DNA from: Candidatus Gastranaerophilales bacterium
Lineage (GTDB): Bacteria > Cyanobacteriota > Vampirovibrionia > Gastranaerophilales > Gastranaerophilaceae
DNA: 29,947 nt
Assembly: GCA_900769355.1 (NCBI GenBank)
Contig: CAAGGG010000029.1
Coordinates: 1 to 29,947 of the forward strand
Reading direction: 5' to 3'
A model generated the notes under the pieces. That model did not search any database and was not told the DNA's origin. It saw only the letters and a list, made by a program, of their open reading frames with translations. The translations under genes were made by a program, and so were the position numbers. Below are positions 1-6,119 of the stretch, in pieces. Numbering within the stretch: position 1 is the stretch's first letter; each line of letters starts with the position of its first letter.

Positions 1-255
1 CAAGAAAAAGGCACACCGCTTCACGAAGCAACTGTTGTAGGTGATACAGTTGGTGATCCGTTCAAAGATACATCATCTGTTGCGATGAACCCAATCATCA
101 AATTTACAACATTGTTCGGACTTCTTGCAATGGAAATCGCAATTTCTGAAAGCTTCAGAAATATTGCTCCTATTGCAGGTTGGGTTTTCTTGGTAATTGC
201 ATTGATTTTCGTAATTCGTTCATTCTATGCAATGAGAATTCCTACAAGAAAATAG
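1..255 (+). CDS. hppA: membrane-bound proton/sodium-pumping pyrophosphatase, C-terminal end
   Basis: Only the last 84 residues are in the window; the gene starts upstream. The frame carries ATVVGDTVGDPFKDTSS, the conserved C-terminal signature of integral membrane pyrophosphatases, which contributes to the acidic pyrophosphate/metal site. It continues into NPIIKFTT, a Phe/Ile/Val-rich last membrane helix and a basic tail ending PTRK. The enzyme hydrolyses pyrophosphate and pumps H+ or Na+ across the inner membrane. The residues that decide ion type and K+ dependence lie upstream, so these cannot be called. A strong terminator follows 18 bases after the stop. Confidence 0.93.
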   Translation, partial: QEKGTPLHEATVVGDTVGDPFKDTSSVAMNPIIKFTTLFGLLAMEIAISESFRNIAPIAGWVFLVIALIFVIRSFYAMRIPTRK

Positions 256-272
256 TTTGTAAAAGCTAATAT

Positions 273-314
273 AAAACACCCGCCTCACTAAAAAAGTGAA
301 GTGGGTGTTTTTTT
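273..314 (+). terminator. Rho-independent terminator after hppA
   Basis: Near-perfect stem AAACACCCGCCTCAC pairing with GTGAAGTGGGTGTTT around an A-rich loop, followed by a T run. It separates hppA from the promoter at 321. Confidence 0.9.
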
Positions 315-320
315 ATAGGC

Positions 321-349
321 TTGAAAGTGATGAAAAAATATGATAAAAT
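321..349 (+). promoter_or_regulatory. sigma-70-type promoter of pilin locus 1
   Basis: TTGAAA at 321-326, exactly 17 bases, then TAAAAT at 344-349, preceded by TATGA. The same box pair and spacing recur at 1884 and 29519 ahead of the other two plus-strand G-run loci. A GAGAGGAG ribosome site and ATG at 383 follow. Confidence 0.75.
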
Positions 350-382
350 AGATATATAATTATGAAAAAGAGAGGAGATTTT

Positions 383-1188
383 ATGAAAGAAGAATATAGA
401 AGAGCTCTCGGGGGGGGGGCAATAGCATAGAATCCTCGCTCCAACGGGGAGAGGAAGCAATCGTTCACGAGCGACTAGCGAGTGTTACGAGTGCAGGTGA
501 GGGGGAAATAGCAGTTAAGCAGCTAGGAAGCAATGCCGACCTACATAAGAAAGTCGCTTTTACTCTTGCAGAAGTTCTCATCACCCTTGGTATAATAGGT
601 GTTGTGACAGCATTAACGCTTCCGTCTGTTATTCAAAATTACCAAGAAAAGCAACTCACTACTGCGTGGAAAAAGGCATATTCCGATGTGGCGAACGCTA
701 CTCTATTGATGTCGCAAAATAATGAAGATTTGTCAACTGAACAAAAAGTTGGAGAAGCATTTGCAAGATATCTGCAAATAGACAAAGTTTGCGAAGCACA
801 CAAAGGGATAGAACAAGGTTGTTGGAGAAGAGGAGTTTATATATCCAAAAAAGGTGGAGGAATAGAGGGTTCTGATCCAACAGGTTACGGTGGTGGTGCA
901 GTCTGTATGTTATTGACAAGTGGTACAACTTTTTGTATAGATAACGGTGGTAATAAGGGGGGGATTTTATATTTTGATGTAAATGGGATTAATAAACCGA
1001 ATACTTATGGGAAAGATATCTTCTTTGCAATTTTTAACAACGAAAAGTACGCCATAAAACCAGCCAAAGGACGACGCATAAATTGGGGAGCTGCTGATTG
1101 TTATTGGATAACTTGTACATACGGAAATGGTACTTGTGATGGAGATGATTTAGGGTATGGTTGCTCCGCTGAGAAACTATTAAAATAA
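383..1188 (+). CDS. type IV pilin-like protein with G-run after the start; out of frame as assembled
   Basis: ATG at 383 follows GAGAGGAG at good spacing and reads MKEEYRRAL into ten G, then stops at TAG 428. One base more in the run (or two fewer) joins it to the frame open from 421 to 1188, giving 268 residues. That frame holds KKVAFTLAEVLITLGIIG, a class III prepilin signal with cleavage expected at A|F and Glu at +5. A disulfide-rich body follows, with the DVNGINKPNTYGKDIFF motif shared by the window's other pilins. Between 421 and 604 the pilin frame has no ATG, GTG, TTG or CTG. The first candidate, GTG 604, lies inside the conserved helix and would delete the processing site. So the upstream ATG is the plausible start and the gene appears phase-OFF. 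Role inferred: secreted pilin or pseudopilin. Confidence 0.72.
410..419 (+). repeat. homopolymer tract of ten G in pilin locus 1
   Basis: Ten consecutive G directly after the ninth codon of the 383 start. Runs of this length are prone to polymerase slippage. Eleven or eight G would fuse start and pilin frame; ten and nine both hit stops within a few codons. Confidence 0.95.
431..505 (+). repeat. dispersed repeat, family A, copy 1
   Basis: A 75-base sequence beginning AATCCTCGC, with AACGGGGAGAGGAAGCAATC in its middle and ending GCAGGTGAGGGG. Close copies lie at 1997-2070 and 29629-29702, and a diverged inverted copy at 4564-4634. Here it is open in the pilin frame and encodes part of the pre-sequence. 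Confidence 0.85.
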
Positions 1189-1233
1189 TAATGTACATTT
1201 ACAATAGATAAATTTTTTAAATTAAAAATATTG

Positions 1234-1842
1234 TTATAATTTTTCAATAATTTCTACAACTTTTTCATGAATTTCTTCAATTGTTTTTGTTGCATCAAGC
1301 ACTTTTATTCTTGTCGGTTCTTGCTTGGCAAGTTCAAGATAGCCGTTTCTGACTCTGTTGTGAAAGTCAATTCCGGCACTTTCCATTCTATCTTTTTCTT
1401 TGCCGACGCGTTTCATAGATGTTTCAACATCTACATCAAAAACGAGAGTCAAATCGGGCTTTTTACCGCCAGTTGCAAGGTTATTTAACATGTTAATTTT
1501 ATTTATATCAAGCCCTCTGCCATAGCCTTGATATGCGACAGTTGAATCAATATGCCTGTCGCAAAGTACGATTTCACCTTGTTCGACAGCCGGTTTCACG
1601 ATTATGTCTATATTTTGTGCTCTATCAGCTAAAAATAAGAAGGATTCACATCTGTCAGAAACCTCTCCGTTGTAATTAAGTAAAATTTCTCGAACTTTTT
1701 CCCCTAAACCTTTTCCGCCAGGTTCTCGAGTTAGAACCACTTTTTTGCCCTTTTTTTCAAAATATTGTGCTAATAAATTCATTTGGGTTGTTTTTCCACA
1801 GCCGTCTGGGCCTTCAAAAGTAATAAATAAACCTTGTGTCAT
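1234..1842 (-). CDS. tmk: thymidylate kinase
   Basis: 202 residues, normal for bacterial Tmk. It phosphorylates dTMP to dTDP in the cytoplasm. Visible motifs: the P-loop GPDGCGKTT at residues 11-19, the REPGG segment at 39-43 (TREPGG signature), CDRHIDS around 94-100 matching the DRx nucleoside-binding motif, and VFDVDVETSMKR ahead of the lid. ATG follows a clear AAGGAG. The gene converges with pilin locus 1 and runs away from the locus 2 promoter, so it sits alone between two pilin cassettes. Confidence 0.96.
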   Translation of the reverse strand: MTQGLFITFEGPDGCGKTTQMNLLAQYFEKKGKKVVLTREPGGKGLGEKVREILLNYNGEVSDRCESFLFLADRAQNIDIIVKPAVEQGEIVLCDRHIDSTVAYQGYGRGLDINKINMLNNLATGGKKPDLTLVFDVDVETSMKRVGKEKDRMESAGIDFHNRVRNGYLELAKQEPTRIKVLDATKTIEEIHEKVVEIIEKL

Positions 1843-1883
1843 TATAATTCTCCTTGTGTCAATTTTAGCATAAAAACGTAGGC

Positions 1884-1912
1884 TTGAAAGTTGTTATAAA
1901 ATATGGTAAAAT
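1884..1912 (+). promoter_or_regulatory. sigma-70-type promoter of pilin locus 2
   Basis: TTGAAA at 1884-1889, 17 bases, TAAAAT at 1907-1912 within TATGGTAAAAT. Same boxes and spacing as the promoters at 321 and 29519. It is followed by GAGAGGAGATTTTATG, identical to locus 1. Confidence 0.75.
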
Positions 1913-1948
1913 AAATTTGTATAGATGATGAAAAAGAGAGGAGATTTT

Positions 1949-2442
1949 ATGCAAGAAGAATTTCAAAGAGCCTTCGGGGGGGGGGCAAGTGTCTAGAATC
2001 CTCGCCCCAGCGGGGAGAGGAAGCAATCGTTCACGAGCGATTAGCGAGTGTTACGAGTGCAGGTGAGGGGAATATAGCAGCTAAGTCTTTAGAAGTCGAT
2101 AAGTCTGTAAGTCGTTGGGTCGATAAGTCCGAAACAGAAAAAGTTATTATCTGTAATAGTAGCAATGTACATGAATCTATTGTAGGTTGGGGTTGCGACC
2201 CCAACAGCGAAACTGAGAGTTTTTCAGTAGTAGATGCAATGCAAGAGTTCTCTCTCCTAGGGAGAGCGGATTGTTCGCTGAGGGCGCAGGAAGCACACGG
2301 CGGCGTGGAGCCGGCGGAGCATTCCGTAGACCCGTTAAACGCGAACAACCAAGCAGAGTTAGAGAGAGAGGTTGACTCAAGCTTTTGTTATTGTGAAAAT
2401 CTACCCCTCACCCGAATTTCTAAATTCACTACCGTTCATTAA
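1949..2442 (+). CDS. G-run leader reading frame of pilin locus 2, out of frame as assembled
   Basis: ATG at 1949 with the same upstream sequence as locus 1 reads MQEEFQRAF into ten G and stops at TAG 1994. With 11 or 8 G it continues in the frame open from 1987 to TAA 2442. The translated product is not a recognisable domain. It contains family A repeat sequence, then a Ser/Glu/Val-rich stretch and further repeat-like DNA. No prepilin signal is reached before the stop. Beyond 2442 the same frame reopens (to 2595) and encodes VTNAIHESSCNSHH and LLSIVIPSDSEG, which match the pre-sequence of locus 4. So the leader looks like a longer pre-sequence broken by stops. Whether it is translated is unknown. 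Confidence 0.4.
1976..1985 (+). repeat. homopolymer tract of ten G in pilin locus 2
   Basis: Ten G after nine codons from ATG 1949. Eleven or eight would open the leader frame to 2442. A second, shorter run of eight G lies at 2473-2480 further down the same locus. Confidence 0.93.
1997..2070 (+). repeat. dispersed repeat, family A, copy 2
   Basis: Nearly the same as 431-505 (few substitutions), again open in the frame that the G run would select. It begins AATCCTCGCCCCAGCGGGG and ends GCAGGTGAGGGG. Confidence 0.85.
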
Positions 2443-2547
2443 GAAATTCTACCCTACTCCCCGTTGGGGCGAGGGGGGGGAGTTACAAATGCTATTCATG
2501 AAAGTAGTTGCAATTCTCATCATTATGAACCACAACAACTGCTATCT

Positions 2548-2582
2548 ATCGTCATTCCGAGCGACAGCGAAGGAAGCCAGCT
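2548..2582 (+). repeat. dispersed repeat, family B, copy 1
   Basis: Sequence beginning ATCGTCATTCCGAGCGACAG, with copies at 29851-29887 (same orientation) and 7105-7139 (inverted). In one frame it encodes IVIPSDSEG, a peptide seen in the pre-sequences of loci 3 and 4. All copies lie in pilin loci. Confidence 0.8.
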
Positions 2583-2615
2583 AATGTTAATTTAAACAAA
2601 TCACAAGGAGAAAAC

Positions 2616-3437
2616 ATGAACAATTCAATTGAAAATAATAATACATCTATATTTAATATTGGCGGGGGAGGTACTCCGCCCTACGGCGTTAATAATCTAA
2701 CAAAGTTGCAAGGAAAGAAATGCAACTTAACCGAAAAGAGCTATTCACCACTCACTACTCACAATTCACTAAAGAAAGCTGCCTTCACATTGGCTGAGGT
2801 TTTAATTACCCTCGGCATCATCGGAGTAGTTGCTGCAATAACTCTACCAACAATTATTTCCAACTACAAAAAACAAGTTACTGTCACAAAACTTGAAAAG
2901 GCTTATACAACTTTAAACCAGGCTTTTAAGCAATCTGAGGCTGAGAATGAGTCATCTGAATTCTGGGACGATCCATTTGTGACTGGTCCTCAAGTGTATT
3001 TTGAAAAATATTTCAAACCATATCTTAATGGGGCAACGCAATGTTTTTCGTATAAGGAATGTGGGTATAAAAGTAATCCCCCTTACAAATTCTTAGATAA
3101 TACTCCTTTTCAGGCTTCAATGCTGGAATATTCTTTAAAGAATGAACGTTTTGCGTTTTACCTACCTGATGGAACATTTTATTGGATTCATACAGCCGGA
3201 GGTTCTGCTGGTGGTGTTGTTCCGTCCAGTGAAGTATATATAGATATAAATGGTGGTAAAGAACCGAATCTAATTGGTAAAGACGTTTTTCGATTTCAAA
3301 GAGTTACCGGAAAAGGTTTTTATCCTTTAGGATATAATTTATCAGCTGAGTCTATAAATTCTAGTTGTATAAGGAACGGTAGTCTTTGCGCAGCCAAAAT
3401 TATGCAAGATGGTTGGAAAATCACTTATCCATTCTAA
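2616..3437 (+). CDS. type IV pilin-like protein with 56-residue pre-sequence
   Basis: 273 residues with its own ATG after AAGGAG at 2605-2610. LKKAAFTLAEVLITLGIIG at residues 52-70 is a prepilin signal (cleavage expected before Phe57, Glu at +5) followed by the hydrophobic helix. The mature part is about 217 residues with paired cysteines, an aromatic central region and DINGGKEPNLIGKDVFRF, the same C-terminal motif as the other pilins. The pre-sequence is long for the class and contains a Gly-rich segment from an inverted repeat (GGCGG...CCGCC near 2662). A TGA at 2526-2528 blocks this frame upstream, so it is not fused to the G-run leader. It could still depend on it by coupling or shared mRNA. 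Structural role inferred; type II secretion pseudopilin is the alternative. Confidence 0.85.
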   Translation: MNNSIENNNTSIFNIGGGGTPPYGVNNLTKLQGKKCNLTEKSYSPLTTHNSLKKAAFTLAEVLITLGIIGVVAAITLPTIISNYKKQVTVTKLEKAYTTLNQAFKQSEAENESSEFWDDPFVTGPQVYFEKYFKPYLNGATQCFSYKECGYKSNPPYKFLDNTPFQASMLEYSLKNERFAFYLPDGTFYWIHTAGGSAGGVVPSSEVYIDINGGKEPNLIGKDVFRFQRVTGKGFYPLGYNLSAESINSSCIRNGSLCAAKIMQDGWKITYPF

Positions 3438-3446
3438 GTCAAATAT

Positions 3447-3478
3447 AAAAAAGACCTCTTTTATTGAGGTCTTTTTTT
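3447..3478. terminator. bidirectional terminator between pilin and pheS
   Basis: Stem AAAAAAGACCTC / GAGGTCTTTTTT with a short loop, T runs on both strands, placed between convergent genes. Confidence 0.9.
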
Positions 3479-3498
3479 ATCTTATTTTGTCTAAATTA

Positions 3499-4533
3499 TT
3501 AAAATTGTTTCAAAAATCTCACATCATCGTTGAAGAACAGTCTGATGTCATCGATTGCGTATTTTAGCATTGCAAGTCTTTCAACGCCCATTCCAAATGC
3601 AAACCCAGTATAAACATCAGGATCAATTCCAACTCCGCGAAGGACGTTAGGATCAACCATTCCGCAACCTAGAACTTCTAACCAGCCTGTGCCTGAACAA
3701 GTTCTGCAACCTTTGCCTTCGCACATAATACACTGAACATCAACCTCTGCTGATGGTTCTGTGAATGGGAAGAAACTGCTTCTAAATCTTGTTGGACGGC
3801 TTGCTCCAAAATATGTTCTGATAAATTCGTTCAAAACACCTTTCAAATCGCCGAAAGTAATGTCTTTATCAACGTAAAGTCCTTCGATTTGGTGGAAAAA
3901 GTTGTTTTTACGAGCGTTAATATTTTCGTTTCTGTAAACACGCCCCGGGGAAATAATTCTAATAGGCGGATTTTTCCCTTCCATAGCGTGGATTTGTGCG
4001 TTTGAAGTTTGACTTCTCAAAACGACATTTTTCGCAATTTCTGTGTAGAATGTATCTTGAACATCACGAGCTGGGTGATCTTTTGGAACATTCAATGCGT
4101 CAAAGTTGAAGTATTCTGTTTCAACTTCAGGAGCATTAGCTTGTGGAACAACTGAAAAACCAAGACTTTGGAAAATCGCAGTGATTTCGTTTGTAGTTGA
4201 AGTCAACGGGTGCACTCTACCCATTTGAGTGTATTTCCCAGGGAGAGTGATATCAATTCTTTCCTGTTTTAGTTTTTCGTTTAATTCTTTTCTGTAAAAC
4301 TCGTCGTGCTTTGCTTTCAAGCCTTCTTCAAGTTTTTTGGTAATTTCGTTTGCAAGCGAACCAACAATTCTCTTGTCATCATTTGACAAGTTTTTCAAGT
4401 TTTTCTTGATTTCGTTGAATTCGCCCTTACGGCTTAAATATTTGCCACGAATTTCTTCAATATCATTGATAGAAGTTGCTTTTGCTAAGTCTTCTGTTGC
4501 GTTTGCATATATTTTTTCTAGTTGTTCTTTCAT
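3499..4533 (-). CDS. pheS: phenylalanyl-tRNA synthetase alpha subunit
   Basis: 344 residues, usual length. It charges tRNA-Phe in the cytoplasm as an alpha2-beta2 complex. An N-terminal coiled coil (about 1-90) is followed by the class II catalytic core with motif 2 GRVYRNENIN at 197-206 and motif 3 GFAFGMGVERLAML at 310-323. A four-Cys cluster (268, 271, 276, 279) is typical of many bacterial PheS. The beta subunit gene pheT is not in the window, though it often follows pheS; here a convergent pilin gene lies downstream. ATG follows AGAGG. A family A repeat sits in the gap upstream. Confidence 0.97.
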   Translation of the reverse strand: MKEQLEKIYANATEDLAKATSINDIEEIRGKYLSRKGEFNEIKKNLKNLSNDDKRIVGSLANEITKKLEEGLKAKHDEFYRKELNEKLKQERIDITLPGKYTQMGRVHPLTSTTNEITAIFQSLGFSVVPQANAPEVETEYFNFDALNVPKDHPARDVQDTFYTEIAKNVVLRSQTSNAQIHAMEGKNPPIRIISPGRVYRNENINARKNNFFHQIEGLYVDKDITFGDLKGVLNEFIRTYFGASRPTRFRSSFFPFTEPSAEVDVQCIMCEGKGCRTCSGTGWLEVLGCGMVDPNVLRGVGIDPDVYTGFAFGMGVERLAMLKYAIDDIRLFFNDDVRFLKQF

Positions 4534-4563
4534 TGATTTAACCTCTTTTTACTTTGAGGGGTG

Positions 4564-4634
4564 CCCCTCACCTGAATTTGTAACACTCGCTCTAGCTCGT
4601 GTACAACTTCTTCCTCTCCCCTAGGGGCGAGGAT
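4564..4634 (-). repeat. dispersed repeat, family A, diverged inverted copy
   Basis: Read on the minus strand it starts ATCCTCGCCCC, has GGGGAGAGGAAG, then ACACGAGC and GCGAGTGTTAC, and ends CAGGTGAGGGGC, following the order of the copies in the pilin loci. It lies between two housekeeping genes, so the family is not restricted to pilin genes. Confidence 0.7.
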
Positions 4635-4641
4635 ATTTATA

Positions 4642-5259
4642 CTAAATTATTTCATTGTGCTGTTTTTCGTAAGCTATTGTTGTCATTGGTCCGTGCCCTG
4701 GAAAAACTTTTGTGTTTTCATCAAGCTTAAACAAAACATCTTTCACGCTATGACAAATTTTTTCAAAGCTTCCGCCGTACAAATCGGTTCTTCCGACACT
4801 TTGTCTAAACAAAGTATCTCCTGAAAACAAGTTGCCGTCAACAAGGTAGCAAACCCCACCCTCTGTATGTCCTGCGGTTTGGATAACTTTGATTTTCAAA
4901 TTGCCAACTTCAATTATGTCGCCGTCTTTTACAAACTTTTCATAAGTTGGCGGAATGCTGTCTGGAACTCCAAAAAGCCTTGTAAAATCATTAATTTTGT
5001 TAGAAAGCTCCAAATCGTCTTTGCAAATTACAGCAGGAGCATTAAAAGTTTTTTTAATAGAATTTAGTCCGACAATATGGTCGAAATGTCCGTGTGTAAT
5101 CAGAATATACTTAACTTTTGCACCAAGTTCGTCAACTGCTTTTTTAAGTTCCGAAATATCAGCTGGAGCGTCAATAACAACTGCTTCTCGAGTGTTTTCG
5201 TCAACGACAAGATACATATTATTTTCGATTAAGCCGGCTACAAATTGTTTTATAATCAT
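4642..5259 (-). CDS. metallo-beta-lactamase-fold hydrolase, glyoxalase II-like
   Basis: 205 residues. Zinc-binding motifs are complete: HGHFDH at 56-61, GHTEGG at 130-135 (His131), SGDTLF at 146-151 (Asp148) and PGHG at 187-190 (His189). The short form with GRTDL resembles YcbL-type hydroxyacylglutathione hydrolase-family proteins rather than full-length GloB, which has an extra C-terminal substrate domain. A thioester hydrolase is likely but the substrate is not shown. The start ATG overlaps the kdsA stop by one base (TAATG), so translation is probably coupled to kdsA. Confidence 0.9.
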   Translation of the reverse strand: MIIKQFVAGLIENNMYLVVDENTREAVVIDAPADISELKKAVDELGAKVKYILITHGHFDHIVGLNSIKKTFNAPAVICKDDLELSNKINDFTRLFGVPDSIPPTYEKFVKDGDIIEVGNLKIKVIQTAGHTEGGVCYLVDGNLFSGDTLFRQSVGRTDLYGGSFEKICHSVKDVLFKLDENTKVFPGHGPMTTIAYEKQHNEII

Positions 5260-6080
5260 TATTTTCTCACCAATTCGAAAATTTCTTTACAAATCTTGAA
5301 TACTTCTTCTGCTTTGTCTAAGAAAAGCATGTTTGGTCCATCGCATTTAGCGCATTCCGGATTTGGGTGAACTTCAAAGAATAAAGCGTTTGCACCTGCT
5401 GCCATTGCAGCTTTTGCAAGTGTAGGTACGAATCTTCTGTCACCGCCAGAAGAAGTTCCGTTTGCTCCGGGAAGTTGAACACTGTGAGTTGCATCAAATA
5501 CGACAGGATAGCCAAACTGTTGCATAATCGGAATTCCTCTGAAATCGACAACTAAATTGTTGTAGCCAAAAGAGCTTCCTCTGTCTGTCAACAAAATCTG
5601 ATTATTTCCGGCTTCTTCAACTTTTTTAACCAATGTTCCCATTTGTTCCGGTGCAAGAAATTGTCCTTTTTTAATATTGACAATTTTACCTGTTTGCGCT
5701 GCTGCAACAAGCAGATCGGTTTGTCTGCACAAAAATGCCGGAATTTGCAAAATATCAACGACTTCGCTAACTGGTTTTGCTTGATCAGGTGTGTGAATAT
5801 CTGTTACAATCGGTAAATCAAATTTATCTTTGACGTTTTGCAACATTTTAAGTCCTTTTTCAAGTCCAGGGCCTCTATAAGAATAAATTGATGATCTGTT
5901 TGCTTTGTCAAATGATGATTTAAAAATATAGTTGATGCCTAATTTTTGTGTAATCTCTTTTAGTCCTTTTGCTGTTTCGTCAAGAATTTCTTGGCTTTCA
6001 GCGGCACAAGGTCCGGCGATAATGGTTAATTTTTCGCCACCTATTTCAAAATCCTTTAGTTTAATCTTCTTCATATCCAT
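5259..6080 (-). CDS. kdsA: 3-deoxy-D-manno-octulosonate-8-phosphate synthase
   Basis: 273 residues, usual length. It condenses phosphoenolpyruvate with arabinose-5-phosphate to Kdo-8-phosphate for the lipopolysaccharide inner core. Recognised by KSSFDKANRSS, CRQTDLL, KKGQFLAPEQM, FGYNNLVVDFR and DATHSVQLPG. AGPC at 22-25 supplies the Cys of the metal-dependent class; the other ligands fit the His of DATHS, the Glu of FFEVHP and the Asp of CDGP. Two in-frame ATGs begin the gene; the second (6074) is better spaced from GAGG. Its presence, with lpxK, implies an outer membrane with Kdo-containing lipid A. It heads a pair with the hydrolase downstream. Confidence 0.97.
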   Translation of the reverse strand: MDMKKIKLKDFEIGGEKLTIIAGPCAAESQEILDETAKGLKEITQKLGINYIFKSSFDKANRSSIYSYRGPGLEKGLKMLQNVKDKFDLPIVTDIHTPDQAKPVSEVVDILQIPAFLCRQTDLLVAAAQTGKIVNIKKGQFLAPEQMGTLVKKVEEAGNNQILLTDRGSSFGYNNLVVDFRGIPIMQQFGYPVVFDATHSVQLPGANGTSSGGDRRFVPTLAKAAMAAGANALFFEVHPNPECAKCDGPNMLFLDKAEEVFKICKEIFELVRK

Positions 6081-6087
6081 ACCTCAA

Positions 6088-6116
6088 ATTATATTAAAAA
6101 TATAACTTAAATACAA
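6088..6116 (-). promoter_or_regulatory. promoter of kdsA
   Basis: On the minus strand TTGTAT (6111-6116), 17 bases, TATAAT (6088-6093), just upstream of the kdsA start and immediately after the stop of the pilin gene. Confidence 0.75.
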
Positions 6117-6119
6117 GCA

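Noticed and set aside
410..419. Programmed ribosomal frameshifting on the G run instead of phase variation
   Set aside because: No stimulatory pseudoknot or upstream Shine-Dalgarno-like stimulator was evident, and the loci need different shifts (+1 base at two, -1 base at two). Not excluded, but less economical than length variation.
410..419. Assembly error in homopolymers explaining the out-of-frame starts
   Set aside because: Four of four tracts being wrong is possible with some sequencing chemistries, so this is kept as a caveat. Even then the tract position in the start region stays unusual.
2031..2380. Minus-strand frames opposite the locus 2 leader
   Set aside because: No start signals; they arise from repeat sequence that is open in several frames.
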